Of a DNA stretch of 64,000 bases, positions 52,396 through 61,606 are shown one piece after another (position 1 is the first letter of the stretch; each line of letters starts with the position of its first letter). The translations under genes and the position numbers were made by a program. This DNA is from Crocinitomicaceae bacterium (lineage in GTDB: Bacteria > Bacteroidota > Bacteroidia > Flavobacteriales_D > Crocinitomicaceae): NCBI GenBank assembly GCA_014762645.1, contig JABURP010000061.1, positions 1 through 64,000 on the forward strand, in the 5' to 3' direction. The notes below the pieces were generated by a model. The model had not been told where the DNA came from, made no database searches, and saw only the letters and a program-made list of their open reading frames with translations.

Positions 52396-54438
52396 TTAAA
52401 AATATAACTCGAAAGCACCTTTTTCATTGAGATCTATTATTCTGGAATCTTTAACAATACTTTTCACGAAGTTCTTCAATTTATACCCTACTCCGCCGGC
52501 CAGAATTAATGTAATATTTTGATCTTCTATTGCTTGCAAAACAAATTCATCCACAAACTCAATATCGTGTAAGATGAGATAATCAGTTATTGGAATACTT
52601 CTTCGATAATCATTCAATTTAGCATCACTCAATAGACCAAAAGTGTGTTTTCCGACTTGAATAAATGGCTTATCAAAAATGTTCTGCCATTTGGTTGGTT
52701 CTTCATTTCCATTTCGGTAAAACCAGTTGTGCTTTACATGGAAAAGTAATTTTTCCTCATCCTTTTGTAGTTCTTCCGAACTAAAGAAGATATTTTTCTG
52801 ACCATAGAATACATCTATTGCCAATTCATCCTGAATATTATAGATATACAGGACATTTTCAGATTGGAGTTTTTGCTGTTCACCAGCATTTATTACGAGC
52901 ATTACTACGCAACCTACAAGCGCCGCAATTAATACTTTGGTCTTTCGGTACATAAATGCAATAGCGCCAAGGAGAATAGTTATGTACAATAAAAAAACTT
53001 CGTACCATTCAATTGAAATCCCCCAAAGGATTGAATAAGGCAATTTTTCAACCCACTCTACACCTAAATTAAGAATAGAAATGAGGCCATCAAAGATCCA
53101 AAAAATGACATCACTGATGAATGGCACAATATGTAAGGTCAAATAAGCAATACCCACTATCAGGATAAAAAATGCCAGTGGTATCACGAGTAAATTTGAG
53201 AGCAGGAAAAAATTAGGAAACTGGTGAAAGTAGTATAAACCTAATGGAAATGTTGCAATTTGAGCGGCAATTGAAACAGCTGAAATTTGCCAGGCTTTAA
53301 ACAGAATTTTGTTCTTGATGTACAGTAAGTTTTCAATTTTCGGCTGAAGAAATACGATTCCCAATACTGCAAGATAGCTCAATTGAAATCCAACCTGAAA
53401 AATGATATAGGGCTCCAATATAATTAACAAAAAAGCCGATACCATTATACTTTGATAGATGCTTGTATCTCTCTGCAATTCTTTACCAACAACAATAAAC
53501 GTAAACATTACCGCAGCTCGCATTACAGAGGGTGAAAAGCCGGTTATTAACGCGTAAAACCAGATTCCACACACAACGATCAATACAAACAGTTTTCTTC
53601 CATATTTAAATTGCTTAATGGGTTTGACTAAAAATGAAAGGATCAGCATGACGATACCAACATGTAACCCAGAAACTGCCAATACGTGCATGGCGCCTGC
53701 ACTTGAGTAAGAACGCAGAACATCTTTATCCAGGTACTCCTTTTGCCCCAACAACAATGCATTAGCTACCATGGCATTTTTCTCTGACATCCCTGAAGAC
53801 TTTAGAACATTACTAAAGTATGTTCTTAGATCAAACACCCATTCTAGAAATGGATTAGCCTCATTACCAACTTTTTTCCAACTTTCATTTTTTACATAAG
53901 CCTGTGCCTCTATATTATGAATTCGTAGATATCTTGCATAGTCAAATTCCTTTGGGTTCCCGTTTGACTTTACCTTATTAAATCGCGCATTCAAATAGAT
54001 TAAATCACCATATTCAGGCGGTGACACTTGCGCATCTTTTTGGAAATAGACAAGGCCTTTTCCACAAGCTGGCGTACCATCAACCGATTGCACCTCAACA
54101 ATACATTTTATAGATTTTTCTTTTTCCTGAGGACTTTCAGTGACCTTTACCAAATAATTGGCCCATCCGTTTGTCTGCTCCAGAAAATAATGATCATTAA
54201 CAGAACTTTTATGTGCATCAGCCAAATATCCACCTAGAAAAAAGAACAGCAAGGGATAGATTGAATGGAACAAGATCGAACCAGCCCGTAACTTAGAGAA
54301 CATTGGTGTTGTCAGAACTAAAATAGTAAGCAGAAAAACAACCAACAACGGTAAGCCTATGGCAAATTCCGTATAAAAATGAACAATAACTCCCATCATA
54401 AGGGGAAGTAGGAGCCGAAGAATAATTGGGTATTTCAC
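52396..54438 (-). CDS. comEC: ComEC/Rec2-family DNA uptake channel
   Basis: This encodes 680 residues. N-terminal helices and an OB-fold-like DUF4131 domain (about 30-190) are followed by the Competence domain with LLLGQKEYLDKD and HVLAVSGLHVGIV (about 245-260) and about eight membrane helices. The last 150 residues are a degenerate beta-lactamase-like domain without the HxHxDH metal motif. The protein would import single-stranded DNA across the inner membrane during transformation. It is the last gene of a three-gene operon. Confidence 0.93.
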   Translation of the reverse strand: MKYPIILRLLLPLMMGVIVHFYTEFAIGLPLLVVFLLTILVLTTPMFSKLRAGSILFHSIYPLLFFFLGGYLADAHKSSVNDHYFLEQTNGWANYLVKVTESPQEKEKSIKCIVEVQSVDGTPACGKGLVYFQKDAQVSPPEYGDLIYLNARFNKVKSNGNPKEFDYARYLRIHNIEAQAYVKNESWKKVGNEANPFLEWVFDLRTYFSNVLKSSGMSEKNAMVANALLLGQKEYLDKDVLRSYSSAGAMHVLAVSGLHVGIVMLILSFLVKPIKQFKYGRKLFVLIVVCGIWFYALITGFSPSVMRAAVMFTFIVVGKELQRDTSIYQSIMVSAFLLIILEPYIIFQVGFQLSYLAVLGIVFLQPKIENLLYIKNKILFKAWQISAVSIAAQIATFPLGLYYFHQFPNFFLLSNLLVIPLAFFILIVGIAYLTLHIVPFISDVIFWIFDGLISILNLGVEWVEKLPYSILWGISIEWYEVFLLYITILLGAIAFMYRKTKVLIAALVGCVVMLVINAGEQQKLQSENVLYIYNIQDELAIDVFYGQKNIFFSSEELQKDEEKLLFHVKHNWFYRNGNEEPTKWQNIFDKPFIQVGKHTFGLLSDAKLNDYRRSIPITDYLILHDIEFVDEFVLQAIEDQNITLILAGGVGYKLKNFVKSIVKDSRIIDLNEKGAFELYF

Positions 54439-54447
54439 AGCCGCATT

Positions 54448-54774
54448 TTATAGATAACGAACCCAGTACCAGGGTTTTCGGCCTGCAATATAATGGAAAT
54501 CTTTTTCGTTTCTAAACGCTTCACGTTCAAAGGATATTCTCCTATACGCCTCAATACGTGAACGTTTCCTTAAAAAATGAATTAAAAACTCTACAAGATA
54601 GATCACATAAAAGAGAACAATCAGACATTCAAGCTGCTGGCGTAAATGAATACGTTCATGATTAAGTAACACCTTATCCTTTCTCAGTTTGTTGTTTTTT
54701 AAGAACACAAACGGAAATATTGTCATAGCCCGGTGCGATTTTGGCACCAGATATTTAGATACGATTATGATCAA
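54448..54774 (-). CDS. Small membrane protein with HExxH (zincin-like) motif
   Basis: This encodes 108 residues. The HExxH motif is NHERIHLRQQLE (about 39-50), followed by a hydrophobic stretch (LIVLFYVIYLVEFLIHFL) and ISFEREAF, whose Glu could be the third zinc ligand as in M56-type minimal proteases. It probably starts at TTG 54774, overlapping the stop of the beta-barrel gene (TTGA); the first ATG is at 54726. It lies 9 bp before comEC. Function is unknown. Confidence 0.65.
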   Translation of the reverse strand: MIIIVSKYLVPKSHRAMTIFPFVFLKNNKLRKDKVLLNHERIHLRQQLECLIVLFYVIYLVEFLIHFLRKRSRIEAYRRISFEREAFRNEKDFHYIAGRKPWYWVRYL

Positions 54775-55508
54775 AAAGTCAGGAACGCAACTCGTTTACC
54801 ACATCCTGAGGTATTCTTGGCGAAATAACCTAACGAATAATTAACCTCCATAACTATCTGAGCGTTAATTGGGTTAGTTTTTGTATGTGTTGTAATATCC
54901 GGATAATTGTTAAACGGGAAACTTGAATCCACCCAGTCATCAGCAGTTAAATCTGAAAGGACGTAATTAAATCTTAATCCCATCATTAGCGAAATAACTT
55001 CATTACCCAGCATATGTGCACCAAAGCCAAAAACGAGGCCAGTTAATCGGCTTGAAATATAATCACCCGACGGTGCTGAGCCCGGATATGCTTCATCTTC
55101 TATGGAAGGATTTCTTACAAACTGAAATTGCGGACCTACTTCCAAGTAAGACGCATCTTTTGTAAACCGAAACATTGGCATCACATTGATAGAATTATAT
55201 GCCATTGTAAATTTATAACTTTCCGTATCCGGTTTTCCTGGTACTTCTGCTTGTTGAAAGCCATATTTATATGCTCCATAATCAACATCACAGGTAATAC
55301 CAACATAATGCCCGTAATTGATCCCGAATTTACCACCAAAAAAGTAATTAAATCCGGCTGAAGGATTGAAACGACCGTCATCATTAATCGTTTTGTTCAT
55401 AGCTATACCAGATCCAACACCACCTTTTAGGCCTAAATCAAACCATAGCTGAGCTTCAGAAGTGTATGAGAGGAACAAAAGGCTAAGAAGAATTATCAAC
55501 TTTTTCAT
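54771..55508 (-). CDS. Outer-membrane beta-barrel protein
   Basis: This encodes 245 residues. The signal peptide is MKKLIILLSLLFLSYTSEA. A barrel of alternating strands follows (LWFDLGLKGGVGSGIAM, YFFGGKFGINYGHYVGI, YLEVGPQFQFVRNPS) ending in YSLGYFAKNTSGCGKRV. It belongs loosely to the PorT/OmpA-like beta-barrel group. It is the first gene of the operon with the HExxH protein and comEC. Confidence 0.85.
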   Translation of the reverse strand: MKKLIILLSLLFLSYTSEAQLWFDLGLKGGVGSGIAMNKTINDDGRFNPSAGFNYFFGGKFGINYGHYVGITCDVDYGAYKYGFQQAEVPGKPDTESYKFTMAYNSINVMPMFRFTKDASYLEVGPQFQFVRNPSIEDEAYPGSAPSGDYISSRLTGLVFGFGAHMLGNEVISLMMGLRFNYVLSDLTADDWVDSSFPFNNYPDITTHTKTNPINAQIVMEVNYSLGYFAKNTSGCGKRVAFLTF

Positions 55509-55659
55509 AGCGCAATTTTAATAAAAAGGAGTTTATCAATTTAGAATTGACAGAATTCAAAAGTACAACAATTCATGAATAACTTGCAAAAAAGCACTGG
55601 AATTAAAAAACTTATTAATCATTTTATTATTTTAGTCGCCTAATTAAACCTAGAGTAAA

Positions 55660-56535
55660 ATGAGTAAACCAAGTATTAAGATTGCGGTGATTGCATTGGC
55701 TTCTACTTTCATGTTAGGATCATGTGGTGGGGACGAGCCTGAAGATGTATTAGTTGTGGAACCAGACTCGTTAGGCGAGGATATAGATGTGGATATATTC
55801 GAGTCTCCGGATATCGACTATCACTTACCCTCCCCCCTTCAGGTTGCCAGTATTTTTAAAAAATCCGGATTGGAGTACAATTCTGGCGTAACGAACGACC
55901 CTGACAATGCTGGTAATTATACCGGTGAGCTGAAGAAAATGCTGAATTTTGGGGTTTACTCAGCCGATATGGCGTATTGTGTGCTCAATGAACAGTCAAA
56001 CGAAGGAAGAATTTACCTGGATGCAATTACAGATCTTGCTGAAGAAATCGGGATGGAAGCCGTTTTTGAAAACAAGGACTTAATGGAGCGTTTTGACAAA
56101 AACATTGAAAATAAAGACTCGATTGAGATCTTGATGATCGATATTCACGAAAGAACGGAAGAGTACATGGAAGAAAATGATATGCAGCATCATTCTGCTA
56201 TTCATTTTGCTGGTGCATGGACCGAGGGAATGTACCTGGGAGTGTACGATTACGAGAATAATGGTGGTAAAGATGGCCTTGGTGCACAAATCACTGAACA
56301 AATGGCAATTTTAGGAAATATCATCAAAGGATTGAAGGATCCTAAAAATGATGGCATGGAACTTGGATGGTTAATCTCAGACCTTGAGAAAATCCAATCC
56401 ACTTTTGATTCATTTGATTCGGTAGTTGCGTACTATGAAGACGAAACTGCAGAAGAGTTAACACTCTCTGATGCTGAATACACTGAGCTTGGTGGATTGA
56501 TCAAGGACTTAAGAGCAAAGATTATTAACGGTTAA
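55660..56535 (+). CDS. Lipoprotein of unknown function
   Basis: This encodes 291 residues. The lipoprotein signal is MSKPSIKIAVIALASTFMLGSC (Cys22). An acidic linker follows, then an all-helical domain (SPLQVASIFKKSGLEYN, YSADMAYCVLNEQ, FAGAWTEGMYLGVYDYEN). I know it only as a recurring helical Bacteroidota lipoprotein. It is 13 bp upstream of the 56549 gene. Confidence 0.8.
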   Translation: MSKPSIKIAVIALASTFMLGSCGGDEPEDVLVVEPDSLGEDIDVDIFESPDIDYHLPSPLQVASIFKKSGLEYNSGVTNDPDNAGNYTGELKKMLNFGVYSADMAYCVLNEQSNEGRIYLDAITDLAEEIGMEAVFENKDLMERFDKNIENKDSIEILMIDIHERTEEYMEENDMQHHSAIHFAGAWTEGMYLGVYDYENNGGKDGLGAQITEQMAILGNIIKGLKDPKNDGMELGWLISDLEKIQSTFDSFDSVVAYYEDETAEELTLSDAEYTELGGLIKDLRAKIING

Positions 56536-56548
56536 ACGAATATCACCT

Positions 56549-57073
56549 ATGAAGAAGATTTTAACTATTGTAGCGATTTTTGGCCTTGGGCTTGTAATTG
56601 CACAAACCGCATCCAACTTAACCGAATTTAAAGAGAACATTTCAAGACAGAAAGTAGAAGCTAAAAAAGCGCTGAAGCCTTATCGCTATGATGGGTCTAA
56701 AGTGACTTACTTCAACTTCAAAACCTATAAACAGGTAAAAGAAGTTGAAATCTACCTGTTCAACAACACGGATTATAGATTTTCTTTCAATGGGAAATCA
56801 CTTCCAAATGACGTAAAGATCAAAATCTTTGATGAAGATAAGACAAGTTCTGAACGAATCTTGTTAAAAGAAATTGATGGCGTTCAAGGGAATAACCTCT
56901 TAGTTGAATCTGGAGACCTAAACAAAACATACCAATCTAAAAAAGATGGTGCTCCAAGATTAAAACGAGTGTTTGTTGACTACGAAATCCCTGGTATTCC
57001 AGGTGCTCAGAACAAGAAACCGACCATGAAAGAACGTGGGGCAGTGATACTTGTAATGGGATATAAGAATTAA
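56549..57073 (+). CDS. Secreted protein of unknown function
   Basis: This encodes 174 residues. The signal peptide is MKKILTIVAIFGLGLVIAQT. The mature part has alternating charged helices and strands (PYRYDGSKVTYFNFKTYKQVKEVEIYLFN, YRFSFNGKSLPNDVKIKI), apparently a single beta-sandwich. No family is recognised. It is the second gene of a two-gene operon ending at a strong terminator. Confidence 0.75.
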   Translation: MKKILTIVAIFGLGLVIAQTASNLTEFKENISRQKVEAKKALKPYRYDGSKVTYFNFKTYKQVKEVEIYLFNNTDYRFSFNGKSLPNDVKIKIFDEDKTSSERILLKEIDGVQGNNLLVESGDLNKTYQSKKDGAPRLKRVFVDYEIPGIPGAQNKKPTMKERGAVILVMGYKN

Positions 57074-57098
57074 TAAAAAGTAATCACACTATAATGAG

Positions 57099-57130
57099 CC
57101 CTGACGCGCAGACCGCCGTCAGGGTTTTTT
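57099..57130 (+). terminator. Intrinsic terminator
   Basis: CCCTGACG (57099-57106) pairs with CGTCAGGG (57117-57124), followed by six T. It separates the 55660-57073 operon from thrS. Confidence 0.9.
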
Positions 57131-57178
57131 AATGACATAAAAGGTGGTTTACCACAACAATGCCACGGACTATTATAT

Positions 57179-57186
57179 TATTTTTG
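57179..57186 (+). promoter_or_regulatory. -7 element TATTTTTG of thrS
   Basis: This is a full match to TAnnTTTG, 22 bp before the thrS ATG, with a predicted leader of about 16 nt. There is no room for a T-box or long leader after it. Confidence 0.5.
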
Positions 57187-57208
57187 CAACCATAATTAAG
57201 TACCCATT

Positions 57209-59143
57209 ATGATTGAAGTAACTTTGCCAGACGGTTCAAAGCGAGAATATGAAGACGGATCCACTGCGCTGGATGTCGCCAAAAGTATTAGTGAAGGTTT
57301 AGCAAGAAATGTACTTGCTGCCGAGGTAAACGGAGAGGTAATTGACTCTACCCGTCCACTTCCTCAAAAAACCGAACTAAAACTTTTGACCTGGAATGAT
57401 GATGGCGGAAAATCTACCATGTGGCATTCCTCGGCTCACTTAATGGCAGAAGCCATTGAAGCTTTATATCCTGGAACGAAACTGGCAATTGGGCCTCCTA
57501 TTGAAAATGGGTTTTACTATGATATCGATCTTGGTGAACATCACATTACAGATGAAGATTTACCCAAGATCGAAAAGAAAATGAAGGACCTGGCCAGTCA
57601 AAAAAACGAATACATCCGTCAGGAAATTTCTAAATCTGATGCCGTTCAATATTACAAGGAGAAGGGTGATGAATATAAATTAGAGCTCCTGGATGGTTTG
57701 GAGGATGGCGAAATTACTTTTTATACCCAGGGAAATTTTACAGACCTCTGTCGTGGTCCTCATATACCACATACCGGGTACATTAAAGCCATAAAACTAA
57801 TGTCCATTGCTGGCGCGTATTGGCGCGGTGACGAAAACCGTCAACAACTTACGCGTATATATGGTATAACTTTCCCAAAACAAAAAGAACTGACAGAGTA
57901 TCTGGAGATGCTCGAAGAGGCGAAAAAGAGAGATCACAGAAAACTTGGCAAGGAGCTCGGGCTATTTACTTTTTCTCAACGTGTTGGGCAGGGCTTGCCT
58001 TTATGGTTGCCAGCAGGAGCTGAACTTAGAGAACGCCTTGAGAATTTTCTAAAAAGAACACAACGAAAAGCGGGATATGTCCCCGTAATCAGTCCACATA
58101 TAGGAAGTAAAGATTTATATGTTACTTCAGGACATTACGCCAAATACGGAGAGGATTCATTTCAACCTATCCACACACCGCATGAAGGTGAAGAGTTTTT
58201 ATTGAAACCTATGAACTGCCCTCATCATTGTGAAATCTATAAATCTGCACCACGATCTTACCGGGATCTTCCCCTAAGATTTGCAGAATTTGGTACAGTT
58301 TACCGGTATGAGCAAAGCGGTGAGTTGCATGGATTAACCCGTGTAAGAGGATTTACACAAGACGACGCACACCTGTTTTGTACACCAGATCAGGTAAAGG
58401 ATGAATTTAAAAATGTAATCGATATCGTTCTGTACATCTTCAAAACATTGAAATTCGAAAGTTTCAGAGCGCAGATTTCATTGCGTGACCCGGATGATCC
58501 AGATAAGTATATCGGTTCAGATGAGAATTGGGATAAAGCCGAGCGCGCCATTATTGAAGCCACGGAAGAAAAAGGCCTTGAAACGTTCATTGAATATGGT
58601 GAAGCAGCCTTTTACGGACCGAAATTGGACTTTATGGTTAAGGATGCACTGAATAGAGAGTGGCAACTCGGAACAATTCAGGTGGATTATAACTTACCTG
58701 AACGATTTGAATTAGAGTATACTGGAGCCGATAACGAAAAGCACCGACCTGTTATGATACACCGGGCGCCGTTCGGTTCTATGGAAAGATTCGTGGCTGT
58801 TTTGATTGAACATTGCGGTGGACGATTCCCATTATGGCTCACTACCAATCAATTTGCGATCTTGCCAGTGTCCGAAAAATTCAATGATTACGCTGAAAAA
58901 GTTTTAAATTTCTTAAAAAATTACGATATTCGCGGATTCGTTGATGACCGAAATGAGAAGGTTGGAAAGAAAATTCGTGACAACGAAGTAGATAAAATTC
59001 CATTTATGCTCATTGTCGGAGAAAAAGAAGAAGAGAAGAATGAAGTGAGTGTGAGAAAGCAAGGTGAAGGTGATTTAGGAGTGATGTCTCTTGAAGCTTT
59101 CAAAGATTACATTAACGAAGAAATTGAAAAAGAATTGAACTAA
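57209..59143 (+). CDS. thrS: Threonyl-tRNA synthetase
   Basis: This 644-residue enzyme is full length. It has a TGS domain (about 1-62), the editing domain ([19 protein letters not shown]), a class II catalytic core with [11 protein letters not shown] and [21 protein letters not shown], motif 3 [11 protein letters not shown], and the anticodon-binding domain (about 545-644). It charges tRNA-Thr. It heads the thrS-infC-rpmI-rplT translation operon. Confidence 0.98.
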   Translation: MIEVTLPDGSKREYEDGSTALDVAKSISEGLARNVLAAEVNGEVIDSTRPLPQKTELKLLTWNDDGGKSTMWHSSAHLMAEAIEALYPGTKLAIGPPIENGFYYDIDLGEHHITDEDLPKIEKKMKDLASQKNEYIRQEISKSDAVQYYKEKGDEYKLELLDGLEDGEITFYTQGNFTDLCRGPHIPHTGYIKAIKLMSIAGAYWRGDENRQQLTRIYGITFPKQKELTEYLEMLEEAKKRDHRKLGKELGLFTFSQRVGQGLPLWLPAGAELRERLENFLKRTQRKAGYVPVISPHIGSKDLYVTSGHYAKYGEDSFQPIHTPHEGEEFLLKPMNCPHHCEIYKSAPRSYRDLPLRFAEFGTVYRYEQSGELHGLTRVRGFTQDDAHLFCTPDQVKDEFKNVIDIVLYIFKTLKFESFRAQISLRDPDDPDKYIGSDENWDKAERAIIEATEEKGLETFIEYGEAAFYGPKLDFMVKDALNREWQLGTIQVDYNLPERFELEYTGADNEKHRPVMIHRAPFGSMERFVAVLIEHCGGRFPLWLTTNQFAILPVSEKFNDYAEKVLNFLKNYDIRGFVDDRNEKVGKKIRDNEVDKIPFMLIVGEKEEEKNEVSVRKQGEGDLGVMSLEAFKDYINEEIEKELN

Positions 59144-59169
59144 AGCTCGTGTTTACGTCTAACGTAATC

Positions 59170-59199
59170 ATGGACAAAGAAAGGAGGAACGACCTATAG
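59170..59199 (+). CDS. Possible nine-codon leader ORF overlapping the infC start
   Basis: ATG at 59170 opens MDKERRNDL and stops at TAG 59197-59199, overlapping the AUA infC start (59196-59198) by two bases. The infC ribosome-binding site lies inside it. It may be chance, but the placement would couple termination with infC initiation. Confidence 0.25.
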   Translation: MDKERRNDL

Positions 59200-59747
59200 C
59201 GATAAAAAGAAGAAATAATCAGAGACGTGGACCTCGTAGAAGAGAAGAGGCTCACCGAATTAATGAAAAAATTACAGCTCCGGAAGTACGTGTAGTATGG
59301 GATGGCGGCGCAGAGGTAATGTCAGTTAAAGATGCCTTGAAGAAGGCTGATGAAGCTGAATTGGACCTGGTGGAAATATCGCCCAATGCGAAACCACCGG
59401 TATGTAAAATTATCGACTATAAAAAGTTCCTTTTTGAACAAAAGAAAAAGCAAAAAGAACTGAAATCAAAACAGTCCAAAGTGGTGATAAAGGAAATCCG
59501 AATGGGTCCTAACACTGAAGAACATGATTTCAATTTTAAGCTGAACCATGCAAAGTCTTTTCTTAAAGATGGAGCAAAAGTTAAAGCATACGTCTTTTTT
59601 AAAGGAAGAAGTATTGTTTTTAAAGACAGAGGTGAAATACTACTGTTGAAGTTTGCCCAGGAATTGGAAGAATATGGAACTGTTGAACAGTTACCTAAGC
59701 TTGAAGGGAAGAAAATGATCATGATGATCAACCCTAAAAAGAAGTAA
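59196..59747 (+). CDS. infC: Translation initiation factor IF-3, apparent AUA start
   Basis: This encodes 183 residues. The conserved N-terminal region ([25 protein letters not shown]) is encoded upstream of the first in-frame ATG (59319). That region holds no in-frame ATG, GTG or TTG after the stop at 59160. AUA at 59196 follows a strong AAGGAGG (59181-59187) by eight bases. E. coli infC starts with AUU for autorepression by IF-3, so a rare start here is expected. Family motifs [21 protein letters not shown] and [12 protein letters not shown] are present. Confidence 0.93.
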   Translation: MAIKRRNNQRRGPRRREEAHRINEKITAPEVRVVWDGGAEVMSVKDALKKADEAELDLVEISPNAKPPVCKIIDYKKFLFEQKKKQKELKSKQSKVVIKEIRMGPNTEEHDFNFKLNHAKSFLKDGAKVKAYVFFKGRSIVFKDRGEILLLKFAQELEEYGTVEQLPKLEGKKMIMMINPKKK

Positions 59748-59752
59748 GAAAA

Positions 59753-59822
59753 AGACACTAGAACATAGACTATAGAAACCAGCCAGAAAGTCTGGAATCT
59801 AGCAGCTAACATCTAGCGTCTA
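59753..59822 (+). promoter_or_regulatory. Long imperfect hairpin in the infC-rpmI spacer
   Basis: The left arm has three TAGA motifs and the right arm four TCTA/CTA motifs; they pair imperfectly around a perfect central stem CCAGA-AAG-TCTGG (59783-59795). It could be an L20 autoregulatory leader or a CTAG-rich intergenic element. There is no T-run, so it is not a terminator. Confidence 0.4.
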
Positions 59823-59853
59823 ATTATAAATAGAGAGTAAAAAAGTAGAAGAA

Positions 59854-60054
59854 ATGCCAAAGATGAAGTCGAACTCCAGTGCTAAGAAGAGATTTAAAGT
59901 AACTGGAACAGGGAAGTTGAAGAGAAAACATGCTTTTAAAAGTCACATTTTGACAAAAAAGTCAAAAAAGAGAAAAGCAAGATTGACGAAGGCAACATTA
60001 GTTCACAAAGCTGATGAGCCAAACATCAAAATTCAATTACCTAAAAAAGCATAA
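59854..60054 (+). CDS. rpmI: Ribosomal protein bL35
   Basis: This encodes 66 residues. The N-terminus [31 protein letters not shown] and the basic end are diagnostic of bL35. It lies between infC and rplT as in most bacteria. Confidence 0.98.
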   Translation: MPKMKSNSSAKKRFKVTGTGKLKRKHAFKSHILTKKSKKRKARLTKATLVHKADEPNIKIQLPKKA

Positions 60055-60154
60055 TCCCGAAGATTAGGGATTGGTTAAATTTATTTAAACCCGGTATCGA
60101 GTAACTAAGCGTCAGTGAAACAGATGACCACTTCCTACCAAAAAAATTAAAATT

Positions 60155-60499
60155 ATGCCTAGATCAGTAAATGTAGTAGCCGCAAGAGCAAGAAGAAAAA
60201 AAACAATGAAACTTGCAAAAGGTTACTTTGGAAGAAGAAAAAACGTATGGACCGTATCTAAAAATGCCGTTGAAAAAGGGCTTGTATACGCATACGAAGG
60301 AAGGAAACAAAAGAAAAGAACCTTCAGAGCATTGTGGATCCAACGAATCAATGCTGCAGCAAGAGAGCACGGAATGAGCTACTCTCAATTCATAGGAAAG
60401 GTAAATTCAAAAGGAGTTAAGTTAAACAGAAAAGTACTTGCCGACCTTGCAATGAACCATCCTGCAGCATTTAAAGCTGTTGTGGATCAAGTAAAATAA
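60155..60499 (+). CDS. rplT: Ribosomal protein bL20
   Basis: This encodes 114 residues. [29 protein letters not shown] and [33 protein letters not shown] are the bL20 signatures. It is the last gene of the translation operon, followed by a strong terminator. Confidence 0.98.
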   Translation: MPRSVNVVAARARRKKTMKLAKGYFGRRKNVWTVSKNAVEKGLVYAYEGRKQKKRTFRALWIQRINAAAREHGMSYSQFIGKVNSKGVKLNRKVLADLAMNHPAAFKAVVDQVK

Positions 60500-60523
60500 G
60501 ACAAACAACTCTCTATTTATTAT

Positions 60524-60561
60524 AAAAAACCCGGATACCTTCTTATGGATCCGGGTTTTTT
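60524..60561 (+). terminator. Intrinsic terminator after rplT
   Basis: A perfect 13-bp inverted repeat, AAAAAACCCGGAT (60524-60536) with ATCCGGGTTTTTT (60549-60561), and a 12-nt loop. Confidence 0.92.
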
Positions 60562-60625
60562 GTTTTCGTTAACTTTATCAAAACTCAATCGTTACTCTTA
60601 GCATAAGTCTGTATTAATAGCTTAA

Positions 60626-61534
60626 ATGGTCGGTAAAGAAAAATACTTCAGGATATTAGGAATCAATCCTACATCCGATCAAAATGCTATAAAAAAAGCA
60701 TATCGTAAGCAGGCACTCATCTATCATCCTGACAGAAACGATTCTCCGGACGCACATTACAGATTTATAAAGATTACGGAGGCTTACGAAATACTCACTG
60801 GTCAAAAACGGATTAATACCTCAACCCAAACCACGTATCGCCCCAAAACAAAAGAAGAAATCTTTGCAGAGAAAATAGCCGCGGCAAAAGAGAGATGGAA
60901 ACGACAACAGGCAGAAGAAGCCAGAAAAGACAGAGAATACTACCGTCGTATCGCCTTTGGGTGGAAGTGGAAAGTTTATCAGGTGTTTGCTGTATATTCT
61001 GCTATCTTCTCAGTACTACTTGTTTGTGATTATTTTCTGGACGGTAAAGAGGTAAGCTATCCCATCAATCACAGCGAAGTTTCACTGGACTGGCTTGAAA
61101 AAATGGTGTTAGTGGAAGAGGATAAGTTTCATGTGGACAACAGTACTTTCTGGCATGATATGCGTGGCAATTCGCCAATCAAAGCAAACTACAGTTATTT
61201 GTTCGGTGACATGAAATCCATAAGCGTCCTTATTGAACCACTACCCTACCGCTATAGAGAATCTTATTCCTCCAAACGCATGTGGAAATACAATTACTTT
61301 GAAGGGAAAAAGCTTTACACGACCATGTCTTATGAATCGGTATATGGCGCTTTCCCTATTTTACATCTTTTCTTTTTTGTACCGCTACTTTCGGTGATAT
61401 TTAAACGACCTAACCTCCGTTTCTCCATTTGGAGACTGGTTTCCATCTGGATCATTTTCCCGGTAGTTATATTCTTCACTTTCAATAATGATCGTATATA
61501 CCACCTGATGGACCTCATCAAAGAAAGCATCTAA
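60626..61534 (+). CDS. J-domain membrane protein
   Basis: This encodes 302 residues. The N-terminal J domain (about 4-68) has the HPD motif at 34-36 (YHPDRNDSPDAHYRF). A charged helix is followed by a membrane helix (VYQVFAVYSAIFSVLLVCDYF) and two further hydrophobic segments near the C-terminus (LHLFFFVPLLSVIF, IWIIFPVVIFFTF). It would recruit DnaK to the membrane. It lacks the zinc-finger and client-binding parts of DnaJ. Confidence 0.85.
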   Translation: MVGKEKYFRILGINPTSDQNAIKKAYRKQALIYHPDRNDSPDAHYRFIKITEAYEILTGQKRINTSTQTTYRPKTKEEIFAEKIAAAKERWKRQQAEEARKDREYYRRIAFGWKWKVYQVFAVYSAIFSVLLVCDYFLDGKEVSYPINHSEVSLDWLEKMVLVEEDKFHVDNSTFWHDMRGNSPIKANYSYLFGDMKSISVLIEPLPYRYRESYSSKRMWKYNYFEGKKLYTTMSYESVYGAFPILHLFFFVPLLSVIFKRPNLRFSIWRLVSIWIIFPVVIFFTFNNDRIYHLMDLIKESI

Positions 61535-61562
61535 CAGAAAAGGGGAATAAAATCCGATCTTG

Positions 61563-61570
61563 TAATTTTG
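61563..61570 (+). promoter_or_regulatory. -7 element TAATTTTG of the chaN-like operon
   Basis: This is a full match to TAnnTTTG; the predicted start is near 61577, about 30 nt before the ATG at 61607. Confidence 0.45.
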
Positions 61571-61606
61571 GGTGATATTAGCACAGAAAAAAGTATTTTT
61601 AAGGTC

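Noticed and set aside
59319-59747. infC starting at the first in-frame ATG
   Set aside because: It would remove the conserved N-terminal region and has no ribosome-binding site, whereas AUA at 59196 follows AAGGAGG.
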